NCBI GenBank assembly: GCA_001784565.1
Contig: MFRL01000051.1
Coordinates: forward strand, 1 to 37,689
DNA from: Candidatus Melainabacteria bacterium GWF2_37_15
GTDB lineage: Bacteria > Cyanobacteriota > Vampirovibrionia > Gastranaerophilales > UBA9971
Length of the DNA stretch: 37,689 nt
Direction of reading: 5' to 3'
The notes under the pieces are model-generated. The model saw nothing but the letters and a program-made list of their open reading frames with translations, was not told the origin of the DNA and made no database searches. Each line of letters opens with the position of its first letter. The stretch's first letter is position 1. A program made the position numbers and the translations under genes. Of the stretch, positions 8,621 through 17,156 are shown one piece after another.

Positions 8621-9538
8621 ATGTATAAATATGGCGTTAGGTTACTTAAAAATAAGCTGCATCCTGTAAATGTACCGGCGGATGTTGAATTTAAGCATGC
8701 AGAAATGGTGCTGGTAATTACGGAAAAAGGCCAGGAAGCTGCTAAAATAGAAAGAATACCCTGCTGCGTCATGAAAAAATGGGGAGAAAACCTGCCTGAA
8801 CCGCTTCCATTCATAAGAATAATGAATGATGTTGATAAAACCAGAGCAGAAGAAATTCAAAGAAAACAAAATGTAGCATTCAACAAGTGCAGCGCATTAA
8901 TTGAGAATCATAAACTGCCAATGAGACTGATTGATTCAAGATATACCTTTGATGAAAAAAAACTGACTTTTTATTATACAGCCCCTCACAGGATTGATTT
9001 CAGAGAATTGTTAAAAGACCTGACACAAACTTTCCGCAGGATTCGTATAGATCTTCGCCATATAGGCGTTCGGGATGAAACTTCCATAATGGAAGGATTA
9101 GGAATGTGCGGAAGGGAATTTTGCTGCTCCTCATTCCTGAAAAACTTTGCTTCAATTAACATCAAGCTTGTCAGGGATCAGGGAATGCCGGTAAATCCCG
9201 GGAAAATTTCCGGTACTTGCGGAAGGCTCTTATGCTGCTTAAATTATGAATACTCAAATTATATTGAAGCTGCTGCGGGGATGCCTCCGGTTGGCAGCGG
9301 AGTAATGACATCCGAAGGACTAGGCAAGGTTGCAGCGTTGCACTTCCTGCAAGCTACCATTGTTGTAAAACTTGAAGATGGAAGAATAAAGGAATTCAGC
9401 AAAAAAGAAATAGAAATGCTTGAAGACGACATAACTAATATTGAAATTGATTATTCCACGGATTATCAGGATGAAGATAATGATATAGACATCTCAGCTT
9501 TTGAAGATGATGATCAGAGCACTACTAATAACTTATAG
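8621..9538 (+). CDS. ricT: PSP1-domain protein RicT (YaaT)
   Basis: 305 residues of the PSP1/YaaT family. In Bacillus this protein forms the Fe-S containing Y-complex with RicA and RicF that helps RNase Y in mRNA maturation. The signature is two cysteine clusters, C163/C168/C169 (MCGREFCC) and C200/C205/C206 (CGRLLCC), with an extra C48-C49 pair. The first 110 residues form the N-terminal part with KGQEAAKI. The last 25 residues are very acidic. No ricA or ricF homologue is visible here. TATAAT at 8607-8612 lies 8 bases before the ATG, so the transcript could be nearly leaderless if that box is used; otherwise it is read through from rbr. Confidence 0.93.
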   Translation: MYKYGVRLLKNKLHPVNVPADVEFKHAEMVLVITEKGQEAAKIERIPCCVMKKWGENLPEPLPFIRIMNDVDKTRAEEIQRKQNVAFNKCSALIENHKLPMRLIDSRYTFDEKKLTFYYTAPHRIDFRELLKDLTQTFRRIRIDLRHIGVRDETSIMEGLGMCGREFCCSSFLKNFASINIKLVRDQGMPVNPGKISGTCGRLLCCLNYEYSNYIEAAAGMPPVGSGVMTSEGLGKVAALHFLQATIVVKLEDGRIKEFSKKEIEMLEDDITNIEIDYSTDYQDEDNDIDISAFEDDDQSTTNNL

Positions 9539-9592
9539 AGCCTTATATTAAGCTTTTATAAAAGCACCCCCCTGTGCATGCTAAACTATTTG

Positions 9593-9598
9593 TATAGT
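9593..9598 (+). promoter_or_regulatory. Candidate -10 box for the DegT-type gene
   Basis: TATAGT (in TATAGTATAC) 24 bases before the ATG. A 14-base palindrome GCTTTTATAAAAGC (9552-9565) lies just upstream and could be an operator or a weak 3' structure of ricT. Confidence 0.35.
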
Positions 9599-9622
9599 AT
9601 ACGGGAGAAAAGGTGGTTTTAA

Positions 9623-10732
9623 ATGATTCCAATATTAGACCTTACGAAACAATACGAACAAATCGGGCAGGAAATAGAAAAAGAAGTACTAAAAGTGCTG
9701 TCCTCCGGGAAATACATCCTTGGAGAAAACGTAAAAAAACTGGAAAATGACTTTGCAAAATATATCGGCACAGAAAAAGCTCTAGGCGTTGCATCAGGTA
9801 CTGATGCGCTGTTGCTAGCGCTTAAAGCTCTTGATATTGGCCCCGGTGATGAAGTCATAACTGTTGCGTTTACTTTCATAGCAACAGTAGAAGCCATAAG
9901 CTACGTTGGAGCCAAGCCTGTATTTGTAGACATAAATCCCGACACCTTTAACCTTGACATTAACGAGCTGGAAAAGAAAATCACCGCAAAAACCAAGGCA
10001 ATAATCCCTGTACATCTATATGGCCAGCCGGTTGACATGGACCCGATTATTGCAATAGCTAAAAAATACAACCTTTTCATCGTGGAAGACTGCGCCCAGG
10101 CCGTCGGTGCTACTTATAAAGGAAAGAAAGCAGGAGCATTAGGCGATATAGGATGCTTCAGTTTCTTTCCGTCTAAAAACCTTGGAGCTTGCGGGGATGG
10201 CGGCATGATAACCACCAATAGCAACTATCTAGCAGATAGAATCCTGGCCTTAAGAAATCATGGTAGCCATGTTCGTTATTACCATAAAGAAGTAGGTTAT
10301 AACAGCAGGCTTGATGAAATCCAGGCAGCTGTTTTAAATGTAAAATTTCCCCACATAGACCGTTGGAATTCAAAAAGACGTGAAGCCGCATATTACTACA
10401 ACGAACTATTTAAAGGAATAACAGAAATACAAACACCAAAAGAGCTGGCTAACACTAGCTGTGTATATCATCAATACACAATTCAGATGCCTGCAAGAGA
10501 TAAAGTACACGAAACTTTAGGCAAAAATGGCGTAATGGCAATGATTTACTATCCTGTGCCTGCCCATCTTCAGGAAGCATACAACGATTTAGGGATGAAG
10601 GAAGGCGATCTGCCGCAAACAGAAAACACAACCCTGAAAGTACTTTCCCTGCCTATTTTCCCGGAAATAACCCGGGAGCAGCAGAAAAAAGTGGCTGATG
10701 AAGTAATAAAAGCTATTAACATCGTAAATTAA
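9623..10732 (+). CDS. DegT/DnrJ/EryC1/StrS family sugar aminotransferase
   Basis: 369 residues, fold-type I PLP enzyme that aminates a keto group on a nucleotide sugar, usually for surface polysaccharide. Visible features are GVASGTDALLLAL (55-67), D156 in VEDCAQ that pairs with the pyridine nitrogen, the PLP lysine K185 in FFPSKNLG, then GDGG and the RNHG / GYNSRLDEIQAA block. It most resembles WbpE/WlbC-type 3-oxo sugar transaminases, but the substrate cannot be read from sequence. The ribosome site AAGGTGG is good. It is alone rather than in a sugar cluster, and ends 2 bases from the convergent glyoxalase-like gene. Confidence 0.93.
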   Translation: MIPILDLTKQYEQIGQEIEKEVLKVLSSGKYILGENVKKLENDFAKYIGTEKALGVASGTDALLLALKALDIGPGDEVITVAFTFIATVEAISYVGAKPVFVDINPDTFNLDINELEKKITAKTKAIIPVHLYGQPVDMDPIIAIAKKYNLFIVEDCAQAVGATYKGKKAGALGDIGCFSFFPSKNLGACGDGGMITTNSNYLADRILALRNHGSHVRYYHKEVGYNSRLDEIQAAVLNVKFPHIDRWNSKRREAAYYYNELFKGITEIQTPKELANTSCVYHQYTIQMPARDKVHETLGKNGVMAMIYYPVPAHLQEAYNDLGMKEGDLPQTENTTLKVLSLPIFPEITREQQKKVADEVIKAINIVN

Positions 10733-10734
10733 AT

Positions 10735-11112
10735 TTACTTCTTTTCAATAATCTCAATTGGAAACCCGTCAGGGTCATTTAAAAAAGCTATTTTAGGTCC
10801 GCCTTCTCTTACAAGGAAGGGTGGACGTGTGTAATCCATGCCAAAAGCTTTAAGTTTTTCACTGAATGCGTCAAGGTCACTTGTTCCAAATGCCAGATGG
10901 CCGAAATAATTACCGTGATTGTAGCCGCCTTCTGGCAGCTCGTGATTATAAGTGAGCTCAATTGTGCAACATCCTCTTTCATCAGATACAAAATACAGGG
11001 TTGCGTCCTTTAATTCCATTGTCTTTACTTGCTTAAGGCCGATTAATTCCTGATAAAATTTCAGCGATTTATCGATATCTTTTACCCGTATCATTGTGTG
11101 TAAAAAGTTCAT
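10735..11112 (-). CDS. gloA: Glyoxalase I-like VOC-family protein
   Basis: 125 residues of the vicinal oxygen chelate fold, with two beta-alpha-beta-beta-beta repeats. The four metal-ligand positions of bacterial glyoxalase I are all present: H5, E52, H72 and E120. This supports lactoylglutathione lyase-type activity, isomerising the hemithioacetal of methylglyoxal, though the thiol cofactor in this organism is unknown. The end (AFLNDPDGFPIEIIE) is typical. AGGAGG 5 bases before the ATG gives strong translation. The stop is 2 bases from the convergent degT-type gene, with no terminator between them. Confidence 0.85.
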   Translation of the reverse strand: MNFLHTMIRVKDIDKSLKFYQELIGLKQVKTMELKDATLYFVSDERGCCTIELTYNHELPEGGYNHGNYFGHLAFGTSDLDAFSEKLKAFGMDYTRPPFLVREGGPKIAFLNDPDGFPIEIIEKK

Positions 11113-11144
11113 GTTTACCTCCTGTGAATTATACTACCATAAAG

Positions 11145-11175
11145 AAAAGCCCCTGTAACAATTACAGAAGCTTTT
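11145..11175 (-). terminator. Terminator-like hairpin in the gloA / murA spacer
   Basis: Stem AAAAGC/GCTTTT (11145-11150, 11170-11175) with an inner stem CTGTAA/TTACAG (11153-11158, 11162-11167). On the minus strand it is followed by TTTTCTTT. It lies 33 bases before the gloA start codon, so it could be an attenuator for gloA or stop antisense transcription from upstream. The rest of 11113-11456 holds no gene; it is AT-rich and contains the murA promoter region. Confidence 0.4.
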
Positions 11176-11268
11176 AAAGAGCAAGTCAATTTAGAAGAGT
11201 TGAGGATTCACTGTATATATTTTAAATTCCTCTCTCTACATTTTTATTCACCTAAAGCATTGTTTTTG

Positions 11269-11274
11269 TATAGT
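11269..11274 (+). promoter_or_regulatory. Candidate -10 box in the murA leader region
   Basis: TATAGT, followed by AAAAAA, about 180 bases before the murA start. If used, it implies a long untranslated leader. No good -35 was found. Confidence 0.25.
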
Positions 11275-11456
11275 AAAAAATAACCAAATCAGGTTTGTTT
11301 ATTTTTTGAAAATTTGCTAATCTATAGGAATGAAAAATGAGTGTTTACAGCTAATTTCATATTTTTATCATTAAAATGTTTACTTTAATTCATAAATGGT
11401 ATTAAATTAGATTGTGATCAGCTATTGAGTGGAAAATTATTTCAGGAGGAAGATTT

Positions 11457-12779
11457 TTGTACCAGAAAATAATATTAGAGGGTGGGCGCAGATTAAAAGG
11501 TGAAGTTACAATAAGCGGAGCTAAAAATGCAGCATTAAAGCTGATGGCAGCAGCGCTTCTTTTAGAAGACACCTCAGAGATATATAATATACCGGAACTT
11601 ACCGACGTAGTGACCATGGCGAGTCTTTTACAAACACTTGGTGCCGAGGTGGACTACGATATAAAGGAAAAAAAGATAATTATCAATGCCACGAATATAA
11701 ACAACGTTGAAGCCCATTACGATTTTGTAAGTAAAATGAGGGCTTCATTTGTTGTATTGGGTGCATTAGTGGGCAGATTCCACGAGGCCAAGGTTGCGCT
11801 TCCCGGAGGATGCTCCATAGGTGAAAGAAGAATTGATCTTCATATTAAGGGACTGGAAGCACTTGGTGCCCAGGTTAAAATAGAAGGCGGATATGTTATT
11901 GCAAAAGCCAAAAAACTTGTAGGAACAAAGATTTATCTTGACAGGCCAAGCGTAGGCGCCACAGAAAATATTATGCTTGCTGCTATTCTTGCAGAAGGGT
12001 CTACAATACTTAACAACGCAGCACAGGAACCGGAAATTATCGATCTTGCTAACTTCCTTAATGCTATGGGAGCTGATGTTAACGGGGCGGGCACTTCTGA
12101 AATCATAATTAACGGCGTTAAGCAGAAAGATTTAAAAGCTGTTACTTATACAACCATTCCTGATAGAATTGAAGCAGGGACGTACATAGCTGCTATTGCC
12201 GCTACTAAAGGAAAAGCAATAATTAAAAACATTTTCCCTAATCATTTAAGCGCAGTAACCAGCAAAGTTATTGAAATGGGCGGTAAGGTAACAATACTTG
12301 ATCCCTTTAGTATGGAAATTTCTTGCAATACAAGATTAAACGCCACAAATATTGTTACCCAACCTTATCCTGGCTTTCCTACTGACCTGCAATCACCGTT
12401 TATATCCGCTCTGCTCATGGCTGAAGGCATAAGTATAATTACGGAAAGTATTTATGAAAACAGGTTCAGACAGATAGGGGAACTCAGAAGAATGGGCGCT
12501 GACGTTCAGCAGGAATCCCATAAAGCAATTATCAAGGGAGTAAAACAGTTAACAGGAGCCCAGGTAATTGCTAGCGACCTGAGAGCTGGAGCTTCATTAG
12601 TTGTAGCAGCCCTTTGCGCTGATGGAACAACAGAAATCTCTGATATTCACCATATTGACCGTGGATATGAAAAAATTGTTGATAAACTATCAGGGTTAGG
12701 AGCATATATAAAAAGAGTTGATATCGACGAAACCAATCTTGATGGTAAAATTATTAATATAGAAGAAAATTCATATTAA
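11457..12779 (+). CDS. murA: UDP-N-acetylglucosamine 1-carboxyvinyltransferase MurA
   Basis: Catalyses the first committed step of peptidoglycan synthesis, adding enolpyruvate from PEP to UDP-GlcNAc; target of fosfomycin. The protein is 440 residues, slightly longer than the usual 420. K23 and N24 lie in SGAKNAALK, and the catalytic cysteine is C119 in PGGCSIGERRIDLH, so a fosfomycin-sensitive active site is expected. The start codon is TTG: AGGAGG (11444-11449) sits 7 bases before it and no ATG fits. It leads a run of closely packed envelope genes (12792 and 13120). Confidence 0.97.
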   Translation: MYQKIILEGGRRLKGEVTISGAKNAALKLMAAALLLEDTSEIYNIPELTDVVTMASLLQTLGAEVDYDIKEKKIIINATNINNVEAHYDFVSKMRASFVVLGALVGRFHEAKVALPGGCSIGERRIDLHIKGLEALGAQVKIEGGYVIAKAKKLVGTKIYLDRPSVGATENIMLAAILAEGSTILNNAAQEPEIIDLANFLNAMGADVNGAGTSEIIINGVKQKDLKAVTYTTIPDRIEAGTYIAAIAATKGKAIIKNIFPNHLSAVTSKVIEMGGKVTILDPFSMEISCNTRLNATNIVTQPYPGFPTDLQSPFISALLMAEGISIITESIYENRFRQIGELRRMGADVQQESHKAIIKGVKQLTGAQVIASDLRAGASLVVAALCADGTTEISDIHHIDRGYEKIVDKLSGLGAYIKRVDIDETNLDGKIINIEENSY

Positions 12780-12791
12780 AGGTTGAACACA

Positions 12792-13130
12792 ATGGCTGAA
12801 TATAAACGCTGGTATGACCATGATCCTCTTTTAGTAGAAGTTATGGAATTGCTTCGTAATTTTAAGGACGACTTAAGAGAACAAGCGCAGGTTTTCCTGG
12901 AAAAAATAGAAGCCCAGGTTGGAAAAGAAGCTGTTGAGTCTTTTTATTCCAAGGTAAAACATCCTAATGGAAACCGCTGGTATGATGGTGACCCTGTTTT
13001 GTCCAGAGCCGTTGAACTTTTAAGGATAGTGCCCCAGGATATACAAAAAAAAGCATCAGAAAACTTTCTTAAATCCCTAAAAGAGCAAGGTATTACTATT
13101 GAGGTTTTAAAAAGTAACCTTGAAGAATAA
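12792..13130 (+). CDS. Internally duplicated RWYDxDP protein
   Basis: A 112-residue protein not known to me by name. The frame could open at a TTG at 12783, but the ATG at 12792 is preferred. The sequence is two copies of one unit 56 residues apart: RWYDHDP at 6-12 and RWYDGDP at 62-68, each followed by VxELLR, then a DxxxxA and a helix ending FLxxL. The unit looks like a small helical module with a conserved Trp-Tyr-Asp-Asp-Pro patch. There is no signal peptide. It sits between murA (12-base gap) and the permease gene, whose start overlaps its end, so translation may be coupled. Confidence 0.8.
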   Translation: MAEYKRWYDHDPLLVEVMELLRNFKDDLREQAQVFLEKIEAQVGKEAVESFYSKVKHPNGNRWYDGDPVLSRAVELLRIVPQDIQKKASENFLKSLKEQGITIEVLKSNLEE

Positions 13131-14166
13131 CACAACAAAAATATCAATTACACCGGCCAGCATCATCATTTTTTTTTCATTTATATTATTGTTGATATTT
13201 ATTTATCAGATCAGGGATGTGCTGCTTCTTTTATTTGCTTCATTTGTAATTGCGAGCGCACTTTTTCCCATCGTAGACTGGCTTAGCAAAAAGGTTCCAC
13301 GTGGAATAGTTGTACTATTTGTATATCTTGTTGGCCTGCTTGTAATGCTTACGCTTCTTATTCCCTTTATAACTGTAATCGTGCAGCAGACTGAAGAATT
13401 TATGGAAAAATTCCCGGGATACTGGGATCAAATAACACGGGCTTTATCCGAATTTGAGATATTTGCTCAAAGTCAAGGATTCATTCCTGATTATTCTCAA
13501 ATGTTTTCAAACATGTCTGATATTGGCCAGGATATAGTCAGCAAGTCCATAGGCTTTACTATAAACCTGTTTGCAGGTATAGCAGGCGCATTCACACTGG
13601 CAGTAATAGTGCTTTTTCTGCTTCTTGACAAGGAATCACTTGCTCAAGACTCCTTAAAACTTTTCCCTCCAAAGTACAGGGAACAGGTAAAACATATTAT
13701 TGGCATTATCTCCCGCAGGGTAGGCGGCTATGTCAGGGGGCAAATTATTTTAATGATTGCTGTCGGCGTATTAACAGCAATTGGGTTAAAAATTGTTGGG
13801 ATGGAGTTTGCTCTTCTTCTTGGCATAACAGCAGGACTTTTGGAAATCATACCTATTGTCGGGCCTATAATTGCGGCTGTACCAGCTATTATAATTGCCC
13901 TTGCGCACGACCCGCTCCTTGCTCTATGGGTTTTTATTGTATATATGATAGTACAGAGGCTGGAAAATCATATCTTAACGCCAATGATACTGGGTACTTT
14001 CCTTGAAATGCACCCTCTCATAATAATTATAGCCATCCTGATCGCCGCAAGCACACTGGGCGTATTTGGAGTTATTCTGTCCCCGGCGTTAGCGGCCTCG
14101 ATTTATATATTGTTTCAAGAGCTTTATTTAAAGAAAATAAATCCGGAATCAGAAGAACTTTTGTAA
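13120..14166 (+). CDS. AI-2E family transporter (PerM/YdiK-type membrane protein)
   Basis: 348 residues with about eight hydrophobic segments. Segment 1 is a long double stretch at about 10-60, then a soluble stretch (about 85-130), then the rest to 330. Conserved family features are GGYVRGQ, the GxxxxxLxxIPxxGPxIxxxPA region, and QxxENHxLxPxIxG. Members export small molecules or ions; the substrate is unknown. The start is a TTG overlapping the last 11 bases of the RWYDxDP gene; the nearest GAGG is rather far upstream, so translational coupling probably drives it. No internal ATG fits before the first membrane helix. Confidence 0.9.
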   Translation: MKNNTTKISITPASIIIFFSFILLLIFIYQIRDVLLLLFASFVIASALFPIVDWLSKKVPRGIVVLFVYLVGLLVMLTLLIPFITVIVQQTEEFMEKFPGYWDQITRALSEFEIFAQSQGFIPDYSQMFSNMSDIGQDIVSKSIGFTINLFAGIAGAFTLAVIVLFLLLDKESLAQDSLKLFPPKYREQVKHIIGIISRRVGGYVRGQIILMIAVGVLTAIGLKIVGMEFALLLGITAGLLEIIPIVGPIIAAVPAIIIALAHDPLLALWVFIVYMIVQRLENHILTPMILGTFLEMHPLIIIIAILIAASTLGVFGVILSPALAASIYILFQELYLKKINPESEELL

Positions 14167-14180
14167 ATATTAATAAATGT

Positions 14181-14200
14181 AAAATTAATTTATTAATTTT
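14181..14200 (+). terminator. AT-only hairpin after the permease gene
   Basis: AAAATTAAT (14181-14189) pairs with ATTAATTTT (14192-14200), followed by TT. It is a nine-pair stem without G-C pairs and a very short loop, so only a weak terminator if any. Confidence 0.3.
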
Positions 14201-14220
14201 TTATTAATATAACAATTTTG

Positions 14221-14226
14221 CATAGT
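14221..14226 (+). promoter_or_regulatory. Candidate -10 box for the 14280 gene
   Basis: CATAGT, in CATAGTATAT, 53 bases before the ATG; one base from the TATAGT seen elsewhere. Confidence 0.25.
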
Positions 14227-14279
14227 ATATATTTTTTATATAGGTAAGCAGTAATAGTTGTATACCTTGGAGGTTTTTC

Positions 14280-14858
14280 ATGTTAAACTATACTATTAAT
14301 ACCTCGGGCAATGCAGGTTCAGCAGTATCAGCTTATCACACTATTAATAATTACAGACAAAAAAATAAAGCTGATTATGTTGCTGCCATAAACAACAGCA
14401 GTATATTTAACTCCTCTCCTTCTTCAAGTATCAGTTATCGTAGTGATAATGAAATCGATAAATTATTGCAGCAGACGATGGAAGGCAAAGCATCGCCAGG
14501 TACAGCAGCACCAAAAGCAAGTACAGCAAAAAAAGAGCCTAAAGATATTGATACCTCTATACAAGATGGAAATAGTATAGCTAAACAAGCTATTCGTCCA
14601 GAAAAAGCCTGCGTGGGAGTTAAAGAAGTAGACGGAAAAAAATATGGTGTTTATCTTAGAGGCATAGACGAAGAAAGTGGCTTTGATTGGGACTTTGATC
14701 CTAAAAAATTAGAAGGAAAAAGCTCTGAAGAAATAGAAAAACTTGTCCAGGAAGGCAAATTAACCGTCCATTGCAGAGAGATTAAAGAAGACGGCTCTCT
14801 TGGAGAAGAAGCTTTTAATTTAGGCCTTGAAGAAGCATCGGATAAGGGCTTTATTTAA
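14280..14858 (+). CDS. Hypothetical low-complexity protein
   Basis: 192 residues, function unknown. The first 60 residues are rich in Asn, Ser and Thr (TINTSGNAGSAVSAYHTINN), followed by an Ala/Pro/Lys-rich linker (about 70-95) and a charged acidic C-terminal domain (about 105-192) with KKYGVYLRGIDEESGFDWDFDP. No signal peptide or cysteine motif; one cysteine near 111 and one near 165. GGAGG 6 bases before ATG gives a strong start, and it has its own upstream AT-rich region, so it is probably a single-gene unit. The disordered-then-folded layout suggests a secreted, cell-surface or regulatory protein, but this is only inferred. Confidence 0.75.
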   Translation: MLNYTINTSGNAGSAVSAYHTINNYRQKNKADYVAAINNSSIFNSSPSSSISYRSDNEIDKLLQQTMEGKASPGTAAPKASTAKKEPKDIDTSIQDGNSIAKQAIRPEKACVGVKEVDGKKYGVYLRGIDEESGFDWDFDPKKLEGKSSEEIEKLVQEGKLTVHCREIKEDGSLGEEAFNLGLEEASDKGFI

Positions 14859-14928
14859 ATAAAAATTTAACTTTTTTAAAAATAGCCTAATCGGGTGTGC
14901 TAAACAGGTTCATTATTCGTGAGCTCTC

Positions 14929-14946
14929 TCTCTATAAAATTAGAGA
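14929..14946 (+). promoter_or_regulatory. Hairpin abutting the PBP1A start codon
   Basis: TCTCTA (14929-14934) pairs with TAGAGA (14941-14946), and the ATG follows at once. The only Shine-Dalgarno-like bases (AGAGA) lie inside the 3' arm, so folding would hide them. It is a short, mostly AT stem, so it may be fortuitous. Confidence 0.35.
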
Positions 14947-17145
14947 ATGCTAAATTTCAAAGACTTGAAAACAAATTTTTTTCTGGTACAGGCAATTATT
15001 ATCGTTATATGCACATTCGTCACATTTTTAGTAATGGGCATGACCGATAATCTGCCTGATGCTGACTTTATTGAAACAACAGAGCCCGAACAGTCTACAC
15101 AAGTATTTGATATCAATGACCGACTCATAGCAGAAATAAATGAGGATGAAGGCAGGATTTGTGTGTCTTTTGACGAGGTATCCCCATTTTTTACCAGTGC
15201 GGTTATTGCTATAGAAGACGTAAGGTTTTACGAACACAAAGGCGTAGACCTGAAAGGCACAATAAGGGCCTTCTTAAACAACATGGCCGGTGCATCCTCA
15301 ATTCAGGGAGGCAGCACAATCACGCAACAGCTTGTTAAAAACTGGTACCTGATGCCGGAAAGATCATTTAAAAGAAAATTCCTTGAAGCCCTCCTGGCCG
15401 TAAAGGTTGAAAATAAACTTTCAAAAAAAGAAATTATTGAAAAATATATGAACTTAATCTATCTTGGCAACAGGTCATACGGTATTGAAAAAGCAGCTAA
15501 CAGGTATTTTAATAAAAAAGCAAAAGACCTTAATCTTGCTGAAGCTGCGCTTCTTGCAGGACTGATAAAAGCACCGGAACAGTATTCTCCTTATTCTAAC
15601 CTTAAAGAATCTCTGAAACGCCAGAAAATTGTACTCGACAGAATGTTGGAATTCGGTTATATAACTGAAAAACAAAGGAAAAACGCACTCAATACCCATC
15701 TAAAGTTTGAAGAGCCTAAGATCGCCGTTTATAATAAATACCCATATTTTGTAGATTACGTTAGCCAGCTCCTTCGAGAACGCTATGGCAAGGAAGTTGT
15801 AGATAGGGGCGGCCTTAAAGTCTACACCACACTTGATCCGGGAGCCCAGGAAGCAGCTGAAAAAACAATTAATGAAGGTGTTAAAAAATTGTCTGCCTAT
15901 ACAGGCATTCGCCAGGGCGCATTAGTAACAATAGACGTTAAAACCGGGTATGTTAAAGCGCTTGTAGGTGGTATTGATTATTCAAAAAGCCAGTTTAACA
16001 GGGCTACTATGGCGCAAAGGGCGACAGGCTCAGGATTTAAACCCATTGTTTATCTAACTGGTTTACGGCTTGGAATTATTACACCTGATACATATATTAT
16101 GGATGCCCCGATCGCATACCGCACCAAGTGGAACGTATGGACTCCCCATAACTGGGACGGCAAATATATGGGAAGAATGACAGTAAGGAAAGCTCTTACC
16201 CTGTCACGAAATACTCCTACAGTGCGTGTTGCGCTGCAAGCAGGTATTGATAACGTAATAGAAACAGCGAGGCTTCTTGGCATCAGGAGCCACATTGATA
16301 GAGGTTACTCAATAGTACTCGGTTCTGCAGGTCTTACCCCTATTGAAGTTGCTACAGCTTATTCGACCCTTGCAAGAGAAGGGGTTTACCTGGAACCAAC
16401 AGCCATAAGATATCTTACTGACTCAAGAGGAAATCTTATCGAATCAGCTAACAATAAACCCGTGAGGGTTGTTGATTCAAAATACGTGCGCCTGCTTAAT
16501 TCCATCCTCATTGACGTGGTGCAAAAAGGCACAGGCAAAAACGCCATTCTAGAAGGCAGGGAAATTGCCGGAAAAACAGGTACTACAGATGATTTTAAGG
16601 ATATATGGTTTTCGGGTTACACTCCTGATACCGTAACCACAATCTGGATGGGAAATGATGAAAGCACACAGTTAAGAGGGGTTTTCAGCAGTAACTGCGC
16701 CACTTTATGGAAAAATTTTAGTCAGGAATATTACAAAAAAAATAATATTATTGCCCAATCATTCCGGGCTCCGGAAAAAGAAGTATTGGAAAAACTTAGA
16801 AAAGAGAAAAAAAAGGAAAAAATCGCTTCCCAGCCTAATATAAAACCACCTCCTGTACCGCAGGCTGCGCCACCTAGACAGCCACAAGTTGCTGTTCAGC
16901 AGCAACTACGCCCAAAAGTTGTTCAAAAACCGCAAACTTATACTCCGCCTGCACAACCGGTACAACCCATGCAGGCAAGACCTCAGTATCAACAACAGCC
17001 ATATTATCCGCCTCAACCTCAATATCAGCAGCAGCCTGTATATCCACAATATCAACAACAACCGCAGTATCAGCAAAGACCATATTATCCACCACAACCG
17101 CAGCGACCGCAGTATCCTCAGCAATATCCTTACTACAACAGGTAA
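14947..17145 (+). CDS. Class A penicillin-binding protein (PBP1A type)
   Basis: Bifunctional peptidoglycan glycosyltransferase and transpeptidase, 732 residues, anchored by one N-terminal helix (about 10-31). GT51 domain: catalytic E90 in AIEDVRFYEHKG, then GGSTITQQLVKN (121-132) and the KRKFLEALLAVKVE helix. Transpeptidase domain: SxxK at S362-K365, SxN at S420-N422, KTGT at 543-546. All are intact. The last hundred residues (about 630-732) are a tail of Pro, Gln and Tyr with repeated YQQQP and YYPPQP units, absent from most PBPs. The start has no clear ribosome site and is preceded by a small hairpin. The htrA gene follows after 11 bases. Confidence 0.96.
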   Translation: MLNFKDLKTNFFLVQAIIIVICTFVTFLVMGMTDNLPDADFIETTEPEQSTQVFDINDRLIAEINEDEGRICVSFDEVSPFFTSAVIAIEDVRFYEHKGVDLKGTIRAFLNNMAGASSIQGGSTITQQLVKNWYLMPERSFKRKFLEALLAVKVENKLSKKEIIEKYMNLIYLGNRSYGIEKAANRYFNKKAKDLNLAEAALLAGLIKAPEQYSPYSNLKESLKRQKIVLDRMLEFGYITEKQRKNALNTHLKFEEPKIAVYNKYPYFVDYVSQLLRERYGKEVVDRGGLKVYTTLDPGAQEAAEKTINEGVKKLSAYTGIRQGALVTIDVKTGYVKALVGGIDYSKSQFNRATMAQRATGSGFKPIVYLTGLRLGIITPDTYIMDAPIAYRTKWNVWTPHNWDGKYMGRMTVRKALTLSRNTPTVRVALQAGIDNVIETARLLGIRSHIDRGYSIVLGSAGLTPIEVATAYSTLAREGVYLEPTAIRYLTDSRGNLIESANNKPVRVVDSKYVRLLNSILIDVVQKGTGKNAILEGREIAGKTGTTDDFKDIWFSGYTPDTVTTIWMGNDESTQLRGVFSSNCATLWKNFSQEYYKKNNIIAQSFRAPEKEVLEKLRKEKKKEKIASQPNIKPPPVPQAAPPRQPQVAVQQQLRPKVVQKPQTYTPPAQPVQPMQARPQYQQQPYYPPQPQYQQQPVYPQYQQQPQYQQRPYYPPQPQRPQYPQQYPYYNR

Positions 17146-17156
17146 AGGAGAAAACA

